A DNA stretch of 64,000 nucleotides from Salegentibacter maritimus (GCF_016236915.1 NZ_JAEHOK010000010.1:1-64000), one strand, 5' to 3'. Positions 44,834-54,320 are shown, counted from the first letter of the stretch. Program-made: numbers and translations. The notes: generated by a model from the letters alone, not told the origin.

Positions 44834-45160
44834 ATGGATCAATTAACCCAATTTGCCCCAATAATTTTAATGTTTTTAGTGGTGTATTTTTTTATGATAC
44901 GTCCACAAATGAAAAAAGCTAAACAAGAACGCAACTTTGCTTCCGAATTAAAACGCGGAGACCGTATAGTCACTAAAAGTGGAATGCACGGTAAAGTTGT
45001 GGATTTTAGCGAAAAAAACAATGCGGTGATTATAGAAACCGGAGCAGGAAAAATAACTTTTGATCGCTCTTCCATATCTATGGAAATGAGTAAAAAACTT
45101 AACGAAACAGCCAAGCCGGAAAAAGAAAGCAAGGCAAAAGCCGTTAAGGAGAAGAAATAA
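44834..45160 (+). CDS. yajC: Preprotein translocase subunit YajC
   Basis: A 108-residue single-span membrane protein: hydrophobic helix at about 8-24 (IILMFLVVYFFMIRPQMKKA), then the conserved cytoplasmic domain RGDRIVTKSGMHGKVVDF and a Lys/Glu-rich tail. It associates with SecDF during protein export. It starts 3 bp after the DUF1573 stop codon. Confidence 0.95.
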   Translation: MDQLTQFAPIILMFLVVYFFMIRPQMKKAKQERNFASELKRGDRIVTKSGMHGKVVDFSEKNNAVIIETGAGKITFDRSSISMEMSKKLNETAKPEKESKAKAVKEKK

Positions 45161-45185
45161 TTTTCTGTTATAATTTAGAATAGAA

Positions 45186-45212
45186 AATCCCCAGCGTTAA
45201 AGCCTGGGGATT
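45186..45212 (+). terminator. Terminator of the nusB–DUF1573–yajC operon
   Basis: A perfect stem AATCCCCAG/CTGGGGATT with a T-rich tail. Confidence 0.85.
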
Positions 45213-45252
45213 TTTATTTTTAGGGAGATTTAAGAATTGTAAAAAAATACGT

Positions 45253-45315
45253 CATTCTAAACTCGTTTCAGAATCTAACATTTTAGAACCTGAAACAAGT
45301 TGAGGTTGACGTAAA
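45253..45315. repeat. REP-like palindrome
   Basis: ACGTCATTCTAAACTCGTTT at the left is the inverted relative of CTGAAACAAGTTGAGGTTGA at the right, with TAACATTTTAGAAC between. It is a compact member of the family also seen at 24.5 and 34.9 kb. Confidence 0.65.
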
Positions 45316-45343
45316 AATAAATTTTTTAAATATTCTTTCTCTA

Positions 45344-45937
45344 TTAGCAATTTTTGTATTTATCATGAAGTCCTTCACCATTCTTAATCATTGGTTTAAT
45401 CTTTTCCAGTCGGGATCTTTTTGTAGCTTCCCTTTTTGCTTCAGCAATATAATTAGCATATTCCCTTTGTTTGCCTTTAGTTAATTGCAGAAAAGATTTT
45501 TCTAAACCTTTATCAGCTTTAAAAGCATCTTTTAATTCTGGTGGTAGTAGTAACTTTTTTAAAACAACCGGTTTTATCTCTTTTCCTTCCCGCTGGTTTT
45601 GGATAGCTTCTGCTATATATTTCTGAAGAATTTCGGGTCTTATTTTATCTTCTTTTCTAAATCTTATTTGTCTTAGAGCTTTGGTTTTGCCTTCCTGAGC
45701 GTTATAGAGTAGCGCGGTATTCTCTTTTAACAAGGCTCCATTAAAAAACCAAAGGGCACAATGATTTTTAAATGCTGCCATGCCAACCACATTTTTGCCG
45801 TTAAGCGTGTAAACCGGTGTTCCCCATTTTATACATTCCTCAAGTTCTGTATCTTGCAATACTGCTCTTAAAGCCTGTAGCTCTTTTTCCCAGGAATTAT
45901 GGGTTTTAATATATTCATCTACCGATTTTACAGCCAT
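45344..45937 (-). CDS. YdeI/OmpD-associated (DUF1801) family protein
   Basis: A 197-residue protein with an N-terminal DUF1801 domain (LEECIKWGTPVYTLNGKNVV, ALWFFNGALLKE) and a C-terminal YdeI part (LLLPPELKDAF, REYANYIAEAKREATKRSRL). The basic C-terminal helix is diagnostic. Members are linked to stress or antibiotic tolerance in some bacteria, but the biochemistry is unknown. Confidence 0.9.
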   Translation of the reverse strand: MAVKSVDEYIKTHNSWEKELQALRAVLQDTELEECIKWGTPVYTLNGKNVVGMAAFKNHCALWFFNGALLKENTALLYNAQEGKTKALRQIRFRKEDKIRPEILQKYIAEAIQNQREGKEIKPVVLKKLLLPPELKDAFKADKGLEKSFLQLTKGKQREYANYIAEAKREATKRSRLEKIKPMIKNGEGLHDKYKNC

Positions 45938-45959
45938 TTTCCTTTTGCTTGAATATGGT

Positions 45960-46036
45960 TTTACTCGATAATCGAGATTTATCCCGATAGTTATCGGAAA
46001 TCCGGGGCTAGCCTTGAAATAAAAATCTTTTTATGT
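45960..46036 (+). repeat. Dispersed repeat, copy 2 (TACTCGATAATCGAG type)
   Basis: Shares the opening TACTCGATAATCGAGATTT with copy 1 at 36383, then ATAGTTAT-GGAA and a final AAAAATCTTTT. In this copy CCCGATAGTTATCGG is a better palindrome, suggesting that a second stem is part of the element. Confidence 0.65.
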
Positions 46037-46065
46037 AATGTCTCTTTGTTTTGCCAAAAGCTAAT

Positions 46066-47307
46066 TTACTTATATTTTTCTGAAGTTATTTCTGCAATTT
46101 TTACGATTACTTCAGTAGCTTTTTGCATACTTTCTACCGGTACATATTCGTATTTTCCGTGAAAGTTATGGCCGCCGGCAAAAATATTAGGGCAGGGTAA
46201 TCCCATATAACTTAGTTGAGATCCATCGGTGCCACCGCGAATTGGTTTTAAAATGGGTTCAACATTTACTGCTTTCATGGCTTCTTTGGCAATGTCTACA
46301 ATATGCATTACCGGTTCAATTTTTTCCCGCATATTAAAATATTGATCGGTGATCTCTACCGAAATACAATCATTTTCATATTGTGAGCATATTTCTGAAG
46401 CCAAATCCTGCATCATCTCTTTTCTGGCATTAAAATGCCCTAAATCATGATCTCTAATTATATATTCCAGTTGGGTTTCTTCTACATCTCCTTTTATATT
46501 GCTAAGATGAAAAAATCCCTGTCTATCTTCGGTATGTTCGGGTGTTTCCAGTCTTGGTAAAGAATTAATAAAGTCTACCGCAATATACTGGCTGTTTACC
46601 ATCTTATCTTTGGCATAACCGGGGTGTACGCTTTTTCCATGTACTTTAACTACGGCCCTGGCGGCATTAAAATTTTCATATTCCAATTCTCCTATTTGGC
46701 TCCCGTCCATGGTATATGCCCATTCAGCACCAAATTTTTGCACATCAAATTTGTGGGCACCGCGACCAATTTCTTCATCAGGGGTAAAACCTACCCGGAT
46801 TTTTCCATGGGGAATTTCAGGATTATCCAATAAATATTGCATCGCGGTCATTATTTCTGTAATCCCGGCCTTATCGTCGGCACTTAAAAGACTGGTGCCA
46901 TCGGTGGTAATTAGAGTTTGACCTTTATACTGTTTTAAATCATCAAAATATTCGGGAGAAAGAATAATGTTTTTCTCTTTGTTTAAAATAATATCCCTTC
47001 CGTCATAATTCTCAATAATTTGCGGTTTTATATTGGTAGCGTTAAAATCGGGGGAAGTATCAAAATGAGAAATGAAACCAATAACCGGAACTTTATGCGC
47101 AACATTAGCAGGTAGCGTGGCCATCACATAGGCGTTATCGTCTATACTAACTTCGGTCATACCCATTTCCTGCAGCTCTTCTTTCAGCTTTTTAGCTAAC
47201 TCCCATTGCTTTTGACTGCTGGGGGTAGTCTGGCTTTCGGGATCACTTTGGGTATCTATGGTGATATAGCTAATAAATCTATCTATAATCCGCTGTTTGT
47301 TAATCAT
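46066..47307 (-). CDS. pepT: Peptidase T (tripeptide aminopeptidase)
   Basis: A 413-residue dinuclear zinc M20 peptidase that releases N-terminal residues from tripeptides in the cytoplasm. FISHFDTSPD carries the first metal His, TDGTSLLSADDKAGI the bridging Asp, TPDEEIGRGAHKFD the catalytic and metal Glu, TMDGSQIGELEYENFNAA is PepT-specific, and FAGGHNFHGKYEYVPV the last ligand His. It is a single gene. Confidence 0.96.
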   Translation of the reverse strand: MINKQRIIDRFISYITIDTQSDPESQTTPSSQKQWELAKKLKEELQEMGMTEVSIDDNAYVMATLPANVAHKVPVIGFISHFDTSPDFNATNIKPQIIENYDGRDIILNKEKNIILSPEYFDDLKQYKGQTLITTDGTSLLSADDKAGITEIMTAMQYLLDNPEIPHGKIRVGFTPDEEIGRGAHKFDVQKFGAEWAYTMDGSQIGELEYENFNAARAVVKVHGKSVHPGYAKDKMVNSQYIAVDFINSLPRLETPEHTEDRQGFFHLSNIKGDVEETQLEYIIRDHDLGHFNARKEMMQDLASEICSQYENDCISVEITDQYFNMREKIEPVMHIVDIAKEAMKAVNVEPILKPIRGGTDGSQLSYMGLPCPNIFAGGHNFHGKYEYVPVESMQKATEVIVKIAEITSEKYK

Positions 47308-47405
47308 TTGGTTTCAACTTTTATTATTCAGAATTTTAAGAGTATTTTGTAAGCTCATCTCTTCTAAGCAAATATAATTAACGTGAATAGCTATTCCTTG
47401 CACTT

Positions 47406-49106
47406 ATGAAAAAACTATTATTCCTTTTCGTTATTTTAATCCTTTCTTCCTGTATAAAATCTAAAAACCTTGTTGAGGATAATTTTGGTGAAAAAACTGT
47501 AATAGCCGATTCTGCCATGGTGGTTTCGGCCAGGGCAGAGGCTTCCAATATTGGTTTGGAAGTTCTAAAAAATGGTGGGAATGCTTTTGATGCTATGTTA
47601 GCTACCGAAATGGCACTCGCGGTTAGCTTTCCTTTTGCCGGAAATTTAGGCGGCGGCGGATTTATGGTTTATAGAAAAGCAAACGGCGAAACAGGATCTT
47701 TAGATTTTAGGGAGAAAGCGCCATTAGCGGCTTCTAAAACAATGTACCTGGATAAAGATGGAAATGTACTATCAGAAAAAAGTATGTACGGCTCACTTGC
47801 CGTTGGCGTTCCCGGTACAATTGCCGGAATTTTTGCAGCTCACGAAAAGTTTGGAACCTTACCCATAAACGAAATTTTAGAACCCGTAGTTGCTTTGGCT
47901 AAAAACGGATTTGTAGTTACCGAAAAACAAAGTAAAACTCTGGCTCATTACAGCGAATTGTTCTTACGGGAAAATAAGGGTACTATTTTATTTGCTAAAC
48001 CTTACAGGCCGGGAGATACCATTAAAAACCCTCAACTTGCGAAAACCCTGGAGCGAATAATTACTAATGGAAGAGAGGAATTTTATACCGGTGAAACCGG
48101 CAGGAAAATGATCGCTTATCTCCGGGAAAGAGGTGGTGTTATGAGTATGGAAGATTTGCAGAAGTATCAGGCGCATTGGCGGGAGCCCGTAACAGTAGAC
48201 TATAAAGACCTAAAAATTATATCTATGCCACCACCCTCAAGTGGTGGAATTGTTTTAGGGCAAATTTTAAAAATGTTGGAAACTTTTCCTTTAGCTGAAT
48301 ATGGTCATAATTCGCTAAAAACTATCCAGGTGGTCACCGAAGCCGAACGTAGAGCTTATGCCGATAGAAGTTTTTACCTGGGAGATCCCGATTTTGTGGA
48401 TATTCCAGTAGATACTTTATTGAGTGACGCATATCTTTCAGGGAGAATGCAGAATTTTAGTTTTGACCAGGCCACACCTTCCTCCAGTATTGGTTATGGT
48501 GAAATTCCCGGATACGAAAGCGACGAAACCACACATTATTCTATAGTAGATAAATATGGGAATGCCGTAGCTGTAACCACTACTTTAAACGGAGCCTATG
48601 GCTCTAAAATGTATATTGAGGAACTTGGTTTTTTTCTTAATAATGAAATGAACGATTTTAGCGCAAAACCTGGAGTTCCCGATATGTTTGGGCTTGTGGG
48701 AGCCGAAGCAAATGCTATAGCGCCACAAAAACGAATGCTAAGTTCTATGACGCCCAGTATTGTTGAAAAAAATGGAGAATTATTTATGGTTTTGGGATCA
48801 CCGGGTGGTTCTACCATAATTACCTCGGTTTTGCAAACTATTCTTAATGTAAAGGAATTTAAAATGAATATGCAGGAAGCTGTAGACGCACCTCGTTTTC
48901 ATCATCAATGGTTGCCCGATAAGGTGCTTTTTGAGCCCAATGCATTTGAAGCCAGTTTGTTAGATTCTTTAAGGTTGAAAGCTTATCATATAGATGAAAA
49001 TGAATCTCGAATTATAGGAAAAGTAGATGCGATTAAAATATTGCCCAATGGCCGTTTGGAAGCTGGTGCCGATAGGAGGGGAGATGATACGGCAAAAGGG
49101 TATTGA
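47406..49106 (+). CDS. ggt: Gamma-glutamyltransferase, lipoprotein
   Basis: A 566-residue N-terminal nucleophile hydrolase that cleaves glutathione and other gamma-glutamyl compounds in the envelope. The lipobox LSSC (Cys16) predicts membrane attachment. The proenzyme is cut before Thr375 in DETTHYSIVD. Conserved sites are NLGGGGFMVYR, SMPPPSSGGIV, LNNEMNDFSAKPG and LGSPGGSTI. The C-terminal stretch GRLEAGADRRGDDTAKGY is normal. It is transcribed alone, divergent from pepT. Confidence 0.96.
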   Translation: MKKLLFLFVILILSSCIKSKNLVEDNFGEKTVIADSAMVVSARAEASNIGLEVLKNGGNAFDAMLATEMALAVSFPFAGNLGGGGFMVYRKANGETGSLDFREKAPLAASKTMYLDKDGNVLSEKSMYGSLAVGVPGTIAGIFAAHEKFGTLPINEILEPVVALAKNGFVVTEKQSKTLAHYSELFLRENKGTILFAKPYRPGDTIKNPQLAKTLERIITNGREEFYTGETGRKMIAYLRERGGVMSMEDLQKYQAHWREPVTVDYKDLKIISMPPPSSGGIVLGQILKMLETFPLAEYGHNSLKTIQVVTEAERRAYADRSFYLGDPDFVDIPVDTLLSDAYLSGRMQNFSFDQATPSSSIGYGEIPGYESDETTHYSIVDKYGNAVAVTTTLNGAYGSKMYIEELGFFLNNEMNDFSAKPGVPDMFGLVGAEANAIAPQKRMLSSMTPSIVEKNGELFMVLGSPGGSTIITSVLQTILNVKEFKMNMQEAVDAPRFHHQWLPDKVLFEPNAFEASLLDSLRLKAYHIDENESRIIGKVDAIKILPNGRLEAGADRRGDDTAKGY

Positions 49107-49152
49107 TACTTAAAATAATCGATTTGGACTTTTTGGGCTGTGTAAATTAGTC

Positions 49153-49160
49153 TATTTTTG
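49153..49160 (+). promoter_or_regulatory. -7 box TATTTTTG of pyrD
   Basis: A TANNTTTG match with TTG 17 bases upstream (49133-49135), just before the ATG at 49177. Confidence 0.55.
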
Positions 49161-49176
49161 TGAAAACCCAGTTATA

Positions 49177-50202
49177 ATGTATAAATCGCTTTTACGCCCT
49201 TTCCTTTTTAGGTTTGATCCTGAATGGGTGCATCATTTCACTTTTAACACTTTAAAGAAATTCGGTAAAACTTCCATTTTTAAAAGCCTGGTAAAAAAGA
49301 AGTTCCAGGTAGAAGATTCGAGATTGGAACGAGAGGTTTTCGGACTTAAATTTAAGAATCCGGTGGGGCTTGCCGCTGGTTTTGATAAAGATGCAAAGCT
49401 TTTTCAGGAGCTATCAGATTTAGGCTTTGGGTTTATTGAAATAGGCACTGTTACCCCAAAAGCGCAACCCGGTAACGAGAAAAAACGCCTCTTTAGGTTA
49501 AAAGAAGATAATGCTATTATTAACCGAATGGGCTTTAATAATGATGGGGTAGAAGCAGCTGTTGCCCGACTTAAGAAGAATAAAAATGTACTTATTGGCG
49601 GGAATATTGGGAAAAACAAGATTACTGCAAACGAAAATGCCGTAGAAGATTACAAGATTTGCTTTGAAGCGCTTTACGATTATGTAAACTATTTTGTGGT
49701 AAATGTGAGTTCTCCAAATACCCCTAATTTAAGGGAGTTACAGGATAAAGAGCCGCTTACTAATTTGTTGAATACTCTGCAAAATTTAAATGCCGCAAAG
49801 CCTAAGCAAAAGCCTATTTTGCTAAAAATAGCTCCCGACCTTACCGATGCGCAGTTACTGGACATTATAGAAATTGTAAAAGAAACAAAAATCGCAGGGG
49901 TAATCGCAACCAATACAACCATTTCCCGTGAAGGCTTAAAATCTGAAAATAAGTTAGAAACCGGCGGACTTAGCGGAAAGCCTTTAACAAACCGGGCTAC
50001 TGAAGTGATTCGTTTTCTTTCTGAAAAAAGCAATAAAGCCTTTCCTATTATTGGAGTAGGGGGTATACATACCGCCGAAGATGCATTGGAGAAACTTGAT
50101 GCCGGTGCTAGTTTAGTTCAATTATATACCGGTTTTATTTACGAAGGCCCGGCTTTAATAAAAAGAATTAATGAGGCATTGCTAAATAGAAGTAGGGAGT
50201 AA
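49177..50202 (+). CDS. pyrD: Dihydroorotate dehydrogenase (quinone), class 2
   Basis: A 341-residue FMN enzyme oxidising dihydroorotate to orotate with quinone. The N-terminal amphipathic helices ([20 protein letters not shown]) place it on the inner membrane. Conserved elements are [28 protein letters not shown], the catalytic Ser in [22 protein letters not shown], and GLSGKPLTN with [12 protein letters not shown] LysE-type exporter gene begins 10 bp downstream, so the two are probably co-transcribed. Confidence 0.96.
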   Translation: MYKSLLRPFLFRFDPEWVHHFTFNTLKKFGKTSIFKSLVKKKFQVEDSRLEREVFGLKFKNPVGLAAGFDKDAKLFQELSDLGFGFIEIGTVTPKAQPGNEKKRLFRLKEDNAIINRMGFNNDGVEAAVARLKKNKNVLIGGNIGKNKITANENAVEDYKICFEALYDYVNYFVVNVSSPNTPNLRELQDKEPLTNLLNTLQNLNAAKPKQKPILLKIAPDLTDAQLLDIIEIVKETKIAGVIATNTTISREGLKSENKLETGGLSGKPLTNRATEVIRFLSEKSNKAFPIIGVGGIHTAEDALEKLDAGASLVQLYTGFIYEGPALIKRINEALLNRSRE

Positions 50203-50212
50203 GCTATTTTAA

Positions 50213-50827
50213 ATGATAGACCAGCTCATTCCTTTTTTAACCGCTTCGGCAATTTTAACCATCTCACCGGGCCCCGATATTATCTATGTGATGGTTCAGG
50301 GAATAGCCAATGGTAAAAAGCATGGTTTTGTCACAGCCCTGGGGCTGGCCACGGGTATTATTGTTCACACCAGTCTGGTGGCTTTTGGGGTATCGGCGAT
50401 TATTAAAAGTTCAGATTCACTCTTTTTAATTATTAAATTGCTGGGTACTAGTTATTTGCTATATTTGGCCTGGTTGGTTTTTAGGAGCGACCCTAAAATT
50501 GCTTATTCTTCAAAAGGAATTCAAAAGAAATCTTTGTTGTCGCTTTTCAAACAGGGATTTATAATGAATGTGCTAAACCCAAAAGTGACCATATTTTTTC
50601 TGGCCTTTTTTCCCGGTTTTCTTTGGGATCCGGAAGGAAATACCGTGGTTCAATTCTATATTTTAGGCTTGTTTTTTATGGGTATTACAATTCTTATCTT
50701 TGGAAGTGTAGCTTTATTAGCCGGGAAAATCTCTACTTACTTAAAAAAGCATACACACTCTGCCCTTGTTCTAAAATGGTTGCAGATTGTGGTTTTTATA
50801 GGAATAGCAACTTTTATACTGATCTAG
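50213..50827 (+). CDS. LysE/RhtB family amino-acid exporter
   Basis: A 204-residue, six-helix exporter. LTISPGPDIIYVMVQGIANG is the family signature near the N-terminus; GFIMNVLNPKVTIFFLAFFP is the second conserved site. The substrate (an amino acid or derivative) is unknown. It follows pyrD by 10 bp, with no obvious pathway link. Confidence 0.93.
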   Translation: MIDQLIPFLTASAILTISPGPDIIYVMVQGIANGKKHGFVTALGLATGIIVHTSLVAFGVSAIIKSSDSLFLIIKLLGTSYLLYLAWLVFRSDPKIAYSSKGIQKKSLLSLFKQGFIMNVLNPKVTIFFLAFFPGFLWDPEGNTVVQFYILGLFFMGITILIFGSVALLAGKISTYLKKHTHSALVLKWLQIVVFIGIATFILI

Positions 50828-50935
50828 TTGTATAAAATTAGACTTAAAGGAAAATTAGAAGTTATACTTTTTTACTAGTAGGATGCTAATAAAATGAATT
50901 AATATGCATTGGTTTTTAGATATTCCTTAAAATAC

Positions 50936-50943
50936 TATCTTTG
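50936..50943 (+). promoter_or_regulatory. -7 box TATCTTTG of the HMG-CoA-lyase-like gene
   Basis: A TANNTTTG match with TTG 24 bases upstream (50909-50911). It ends only 5 bases before the ATG at 50949, suggesting a nearly leaderless mRNA. Confidence 0.55.
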
Positions 50944-50948
50944 ATGAT

Positions 50949-51812
50949 ATGGATAAAATCAAGCTTATTGAGTGTCCGCGGGACGCTATGCAGGGAATAA
51001 AAATCTTTATTCCTACTGAAAAAAAAGTACAGTATATTCAGTCTTTATTGCGTTGCGGCTTTGATACCATAGATTTTGGAAGCTTTGTGTCTCCTAAGGC
51101 TATTCCGCAAATGGTAGATACGGCTGAAGTTTTATCTAAATTAGATCTTTCTACCACAAAAAGTAAACTGCTTGCTATTGTAGCAAATACCCGGGGAGCA
51201 AAGGATGCTTCAGCGCATCCTGAAATTGATTATTTGGGCTATCCTTTTTCAATTTCCGAAAACTTCCAAATGCGTAATACCCATAAAACCATTGGTGAAT
51301 CTGTAGATATTTTGGGCGAGATTCTTGAAATTGCAGAAAAATCGAATAAAAAAGTAGTAGCATATCTTTCTATGGGCTTTGGAAATCCTTATGGCGATCC
51401 CTGGGATGTGGAGATTGTGGGGGAGTGGACAAAAAAGTTATCGGATATGGGAGTAAAGATTCTTTCTTTATCAGATACTATTGGAAGTTCTACTCCGGAA
51501 ATCATTAAATACCTATTCTCAAATCTAATTCCTGAATATCCCGAAATAGAATTTGGTGCCCACCTTCATACCATACCTTCCAAATGGCACGAAAAAATTG
51601 ATGCTGCCTACCAGGCAGGCTGTAGAAGGTTTGATGGAGCAATTCAGGGCTTTGGGGGCTGCCCTATGGCAAAAGATGAGCTTACCGGTAATATGCCATC
51701 AGAGAAAATGCTTTCTTATTTCAACTCTAAAAAGCTGGACTCAAATATTAAAATGACCAGCTTTGAATCTGCTTATAACGAAGCTTCTAAAATCTTTAAT
51801 GCTTATCATTAA
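50949..51812 (+). CDS. Hydroxymethylglutaryl-CoA lyase-like enzyme
   Basis: A 287-residue TIM-barrel protein of the HMG-CoA lyase group, which splits HMG-CoA into acetyl-CoA and acetoacetate in leucine degradation. Signs are IECPRDAMQGIK (the R-D pair at the metal site), DFGSFVSPKAIPQM, SLSDTIGSSTP, GAHLHTIPSKW and the loop GFGGCPMAKDELTGNMP with the conserved Cys. The sequence matches the Bacteroidota lyase form. It is a single gene. Confidence 0.92.
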   Translation: MDKIKLIECPRDAMQGIKIFIPTEKKVQYIQSLLRCGFDTIDFGSFVSPKAIPQMVDTAEVLSKLDLSTTKSKLLAIVANTRGAKDASAHPEIDYLGYPFSISENFQMRNTHKTIGESVDILGEILEIAEKSNKKVVAYLSMGFGNPYGDPWDVEIVGEWTKKLSDMGVKILSLSDTIGSSTPEIIKYLFSNLIPEYPEIEFGAHLHTIPSKWHEKIDAAYQAGCRRFDGAIQGFGGCPMAKDELTGNMPSEKMLSYFNSKKLDSNIKMTSFESAYNEASKIFNAYH

Positions 51813-51874
51813 TAGTCTTTATTTAAATTTTGCAGTTGATTAATAAAACCTATTTAAAATTAATCTAAATAAAC

Positions 51875-51905
51875 TTGTTCTAACAAAATTCTGTTTTTAT
51901 ATTTG
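51875..51905 (+). promoter_or_regulatory. Promoter of the DUF4856–imelysin iron region
   Basis: TTG (51875-51877), 20-base spacer, then TATATTTG (51898-51905): close to the full flavobacterial consensus TTG-N17-23-TANNTTTG. The start codon is 37 bases further on. No clear Fur box was identified. Confidence 0.65.
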
Positions 51906-51941
51906 CTGCTCAATAATTTTAATCAGTCTAAATAAAGTAAT

Positions 51942-53144
51942 ATGAAAAAGCTGTTCTTATCAGCAATCTTAGGTGGGTTAACGCTTACCTCTTGTTCATC
52001 TGACGATGATGTTTCACCAGAAAACCCAAAGTTGGAGGTCCCTGAAACCTATACTTTTGAAAGAGATGCTAATTCTAGCGTAAGTTACTCAGGTCAAACT
52101 ACAAGGCTGCAAATGACTTCCGAAATATTGGCTAAGTTTACCGATTTTGAAAATGGAAGCGAAACACTTTTGCTTGATATGTTTGTAAATGAAAATGCTC
52201 CTTTTGAGAATGCAAGCCTTAATGAATCCTCCAAAAGTATAAAATCTAAAGTAGCGGCTTCCAAATTGTATTTTTCAGCAAATACAGTAGAAAGTGCCGA
52301 GATTAAAGGTGACTTTGATTCTTATATTTCTGAGCAATTTACAGCAGTAAAAGCTAATAAAGAAGTTTTGGCCGATACCGGTAAAGCGGGCCAAATAGCC
52401 CAGGGGACTAAGGTTCGGTATGTTAATGAAAAAGGTTTGGAAATGAACCAGGCTTTTGCAAAAGGCCTTATTGGAGGGCTGTTGGCCGATCAAATTTTAA
52501 ATAACTATCTGTCTCGGGAAGTTTTGGATGAAGGCGATAATCGTGCTAATAATGATGCCGGTATGCTTGAAGAAGGTAAAAATTACACCACCATGGAGCA
52601 TAAGTGGGATGAGGCTTACGGGTACCTTTACGGAGATCCTTCTATTCCACAACAAGATCCCAATTCGGTTTTAAATGAAAGTGATGATGCCCTTTTGTTT
52701 AAATATATGGGGAGTGTAAATGACGATAGTGATTTTGAAGGTATAGCCGAAGAAACTTTTGAAGCTTTTAAAACGGGTAGGGCAGCTATTGTTGCCGGAG
52801 ATTACCAGGCTCGTGATGCCCAGGTAAAAATTATTCGTGAGAATATTTCTAAAATTATTGCTGTAAAGACAGTATATTATCTACAGGCAGGTAAAGAGCA
52901 AATGGCTGAGGGGCAAACCGGAGCTGCATTTCATTCGCTTTCTGAAGCTTATGGATTTATTTATAGTCTTAGGTTTACCCATAACCCGGAAACAGGTGCA
53001 CCCTATATTTCTGCCGATAATGTTGAAAATTATTTAGGACAGTTAATGAGTGGGGATGGTTTTTGGGAAGTGACACCAGAGACTTTAGATACTATTTCTG
53101 AAGAAGTTGCTGCTGCCTTCGATTTTACGGTAGCAGAAGCATAA
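51942..53144 (+). CDS. DUF4856 lipoprotein
   Basis: A 400-residue lipoprotein (lipobox LTSC, Cys18) of the DUF4856 family, with the opening VPETYTFERDANSSVSYSGQ and the central NYTTMEHKWDEAYGYLYGDP. DUF4856 genes in Bacteroidota are typically beside imelysin and HTTM genes, as here, which points to iron acquisition; biochemistry is unknown. A hairpin at 53158-53188 separates it from the imelysin gene and may attenuate downstream expression. Confidence 0.9.
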   Translation: MKKLFLSAILGGLTLTSCSSDDDVSPENPKLEVPETYTFERDANSSVSYSGQTTRLQMTSEILAKFTDFENGSETLLLDMFVNENAPFENASLNESSKSIKSKVAASKLYFSANTVESAEIKGDFDSYISEQFTAVKANKEVLADTGKAGQIAQGTKVRYVNEKGLEMNQAFAKGLIGGLLADQILNNYLSREVLDEGDNRANNDAGMLEEGKNYTTMEHKWDEAYGYLYGDPSIPQQDPNSVLNESDDALLFKYMGSVNDDSDFEGIAEETFEAFKTGRAAIVAGDYQARDAQVKIIRENISKIIAVKTVYYLQAGKEQMAEGQTGAAFHSLSEAYGFIYSLRFTHNPETGAPYISADNVENYLGQLMSGDGFWEVTPETLDTISEEVAAAFDFTVAEA

Positions 53145-53157
53145 TTAAAAAACTTTA

Positions 53158-53192
53158 CCGGAGCTGAACTATTTTTTCTGCTCCGGTTTTTA
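53158..53192 (+). terminator. Hairpin between DUF4856 and imelysin genes
   Basis: ACCGGAGC/GCTCCGGT with a 15-base loop and a T tract. Because the next gene starts within 15 bp and seems functionally linked, it may be a partial terminator that lowers downstream expression. Confidence 0.7.
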
Positions 53193-53204
53193 ATATTTAT
53201 AGCT

Positions 53205-54317
53205 ATGACTAAGATTTCAAAATTTTTATTGATCGCAATGTTAGCATTTGCCGTTGCTTGCAGTACAGATGATGGTGAGGGTGGCGATTCTACCGGTTCA
53301 GATAATTTTGACAGGGGCAAAATGCTGGCCAATTGGGCCGATAATATAATTGTGCCTTCTTTTGTGGCTTTTCAAGAGGAGACACAAAAGCTGGAAGATA
53401 TAGCTAAGGCTTTTGCAGAAACTCCAAATCTTGCGGTATTAAAAACGCTTAGGGCTCAATATAAGGTAGCTTATCAGGAGTTTCAAACGGTGGAGATGTT
53501 TCAAATTGGAAAAGCTGAAGAATTAGGTTACAGAAATTTCCTAAATACATACCCAACCAAAACAGAAAATATTGAATCTAAAATAGCTTCCGGAAGTTAT
53601 AATCTTGAATTGCCTTCAAGTTATGCAGAACAAGGTTTTCCTGCTTTAGATTACTTGTTGTACAGCTACGGAACGGCAGAAGAGACCCTGGGGGCTTTAA
53701 CTGCAAATCCAGAATCTATCAATTATATACTGTCTGTGGCCGAACATATCAATACCTTAACTGCTGAGGTTACAACTTCCTGGCAAGGTGATTACAGAGA
53801 TACCTTTGTAAATAATACCAGTTCTTCAAGTACCGGTTCGGTAGATAGATTTACCAACGATTATGTAATGTATTATGAAAAAATACTAAGATCTGGAAAA
53901 ATTGGTTATCCTGCCGGTGCTTTTACCGGTTCACCTTCACCAGGAAATGTTGAAGGGCTTTATGCCGGAGATATTTCGAAGAATTTATACCTGCAGGCGC
54001 TGGATAGCTTTGAAGATTTTTACTATGGGGTTCAGCTTAACGGGGGTGAAAATGGACCAAGTTATTTCCAGTATTTAAAATATATGGAAGATAAAACAGA
54101 TTCAGAGAGTTTAACGGCTTCTATATCAGATCAGTTTTCGGCCATTAGAAATCAAAGCTCAGACCTGGATGATAATCTTAGGTTACAGGTAGAAACCGAT
54201 AATTCTAAGATGTTAGCGGCTCATGATGAGCTTCAAAAGCTGGTAATCCTCTTAAAAGTAGATATGATGCAAACGCTTTCAATTAGCGTAGATTATGTAG
54301 ATTCAGACGGTGATTAA
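53205..54317 (+). CDS. Imelysin family lipoprotein
   Basis: A 370-residue envelope lipoprotein (lipobox AVAC) of the imelysin/peptidase M75-like family, implicated in iron uptake. The paired helical bundle begins MLANWADNIIVPSFVAFQEE. The imelysin-like motif region FPALDYLLYSYG holds the signature FPALDYLL, a diverged GxHxxE-type position. The stop codon is followed immediately by the start of the HTTM gene, implying translational coupling. Confidence 0.93.
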   Translation: MTKISKFLLIAMLAFAVACSTDDGEGGDSTGSDNFDRGKMLANWADNIIVPSFVAFQEETQKLEDIAKAFAETPNLAVLKTLRAQYKVAYQEFQTVEMFQIGKAEELGYRNFLNTYPTKTENIESKIASGSYNLELPSSYAEQGFPALDYLLYSYGTAEETLGALTANPESINYILSVAEHINTLTAEVTTSWQGDYRDTFVNNTSSSSTGSVDRFTNDYVMYYEKILRSGKIGYPAGAFTGSPSPGNVEGLYAGDISKNLYLQALDSFEDFYYGVQLNGGENGPSYFQYLKYMEDKTDSESLTASISDQFSAIRNQSSDLDDNLRLQVETDNSKMLAAHDELQKLVILLKVDMMQTLSISVDYVDSDGD

Positions 54318-54320
54318 TTG

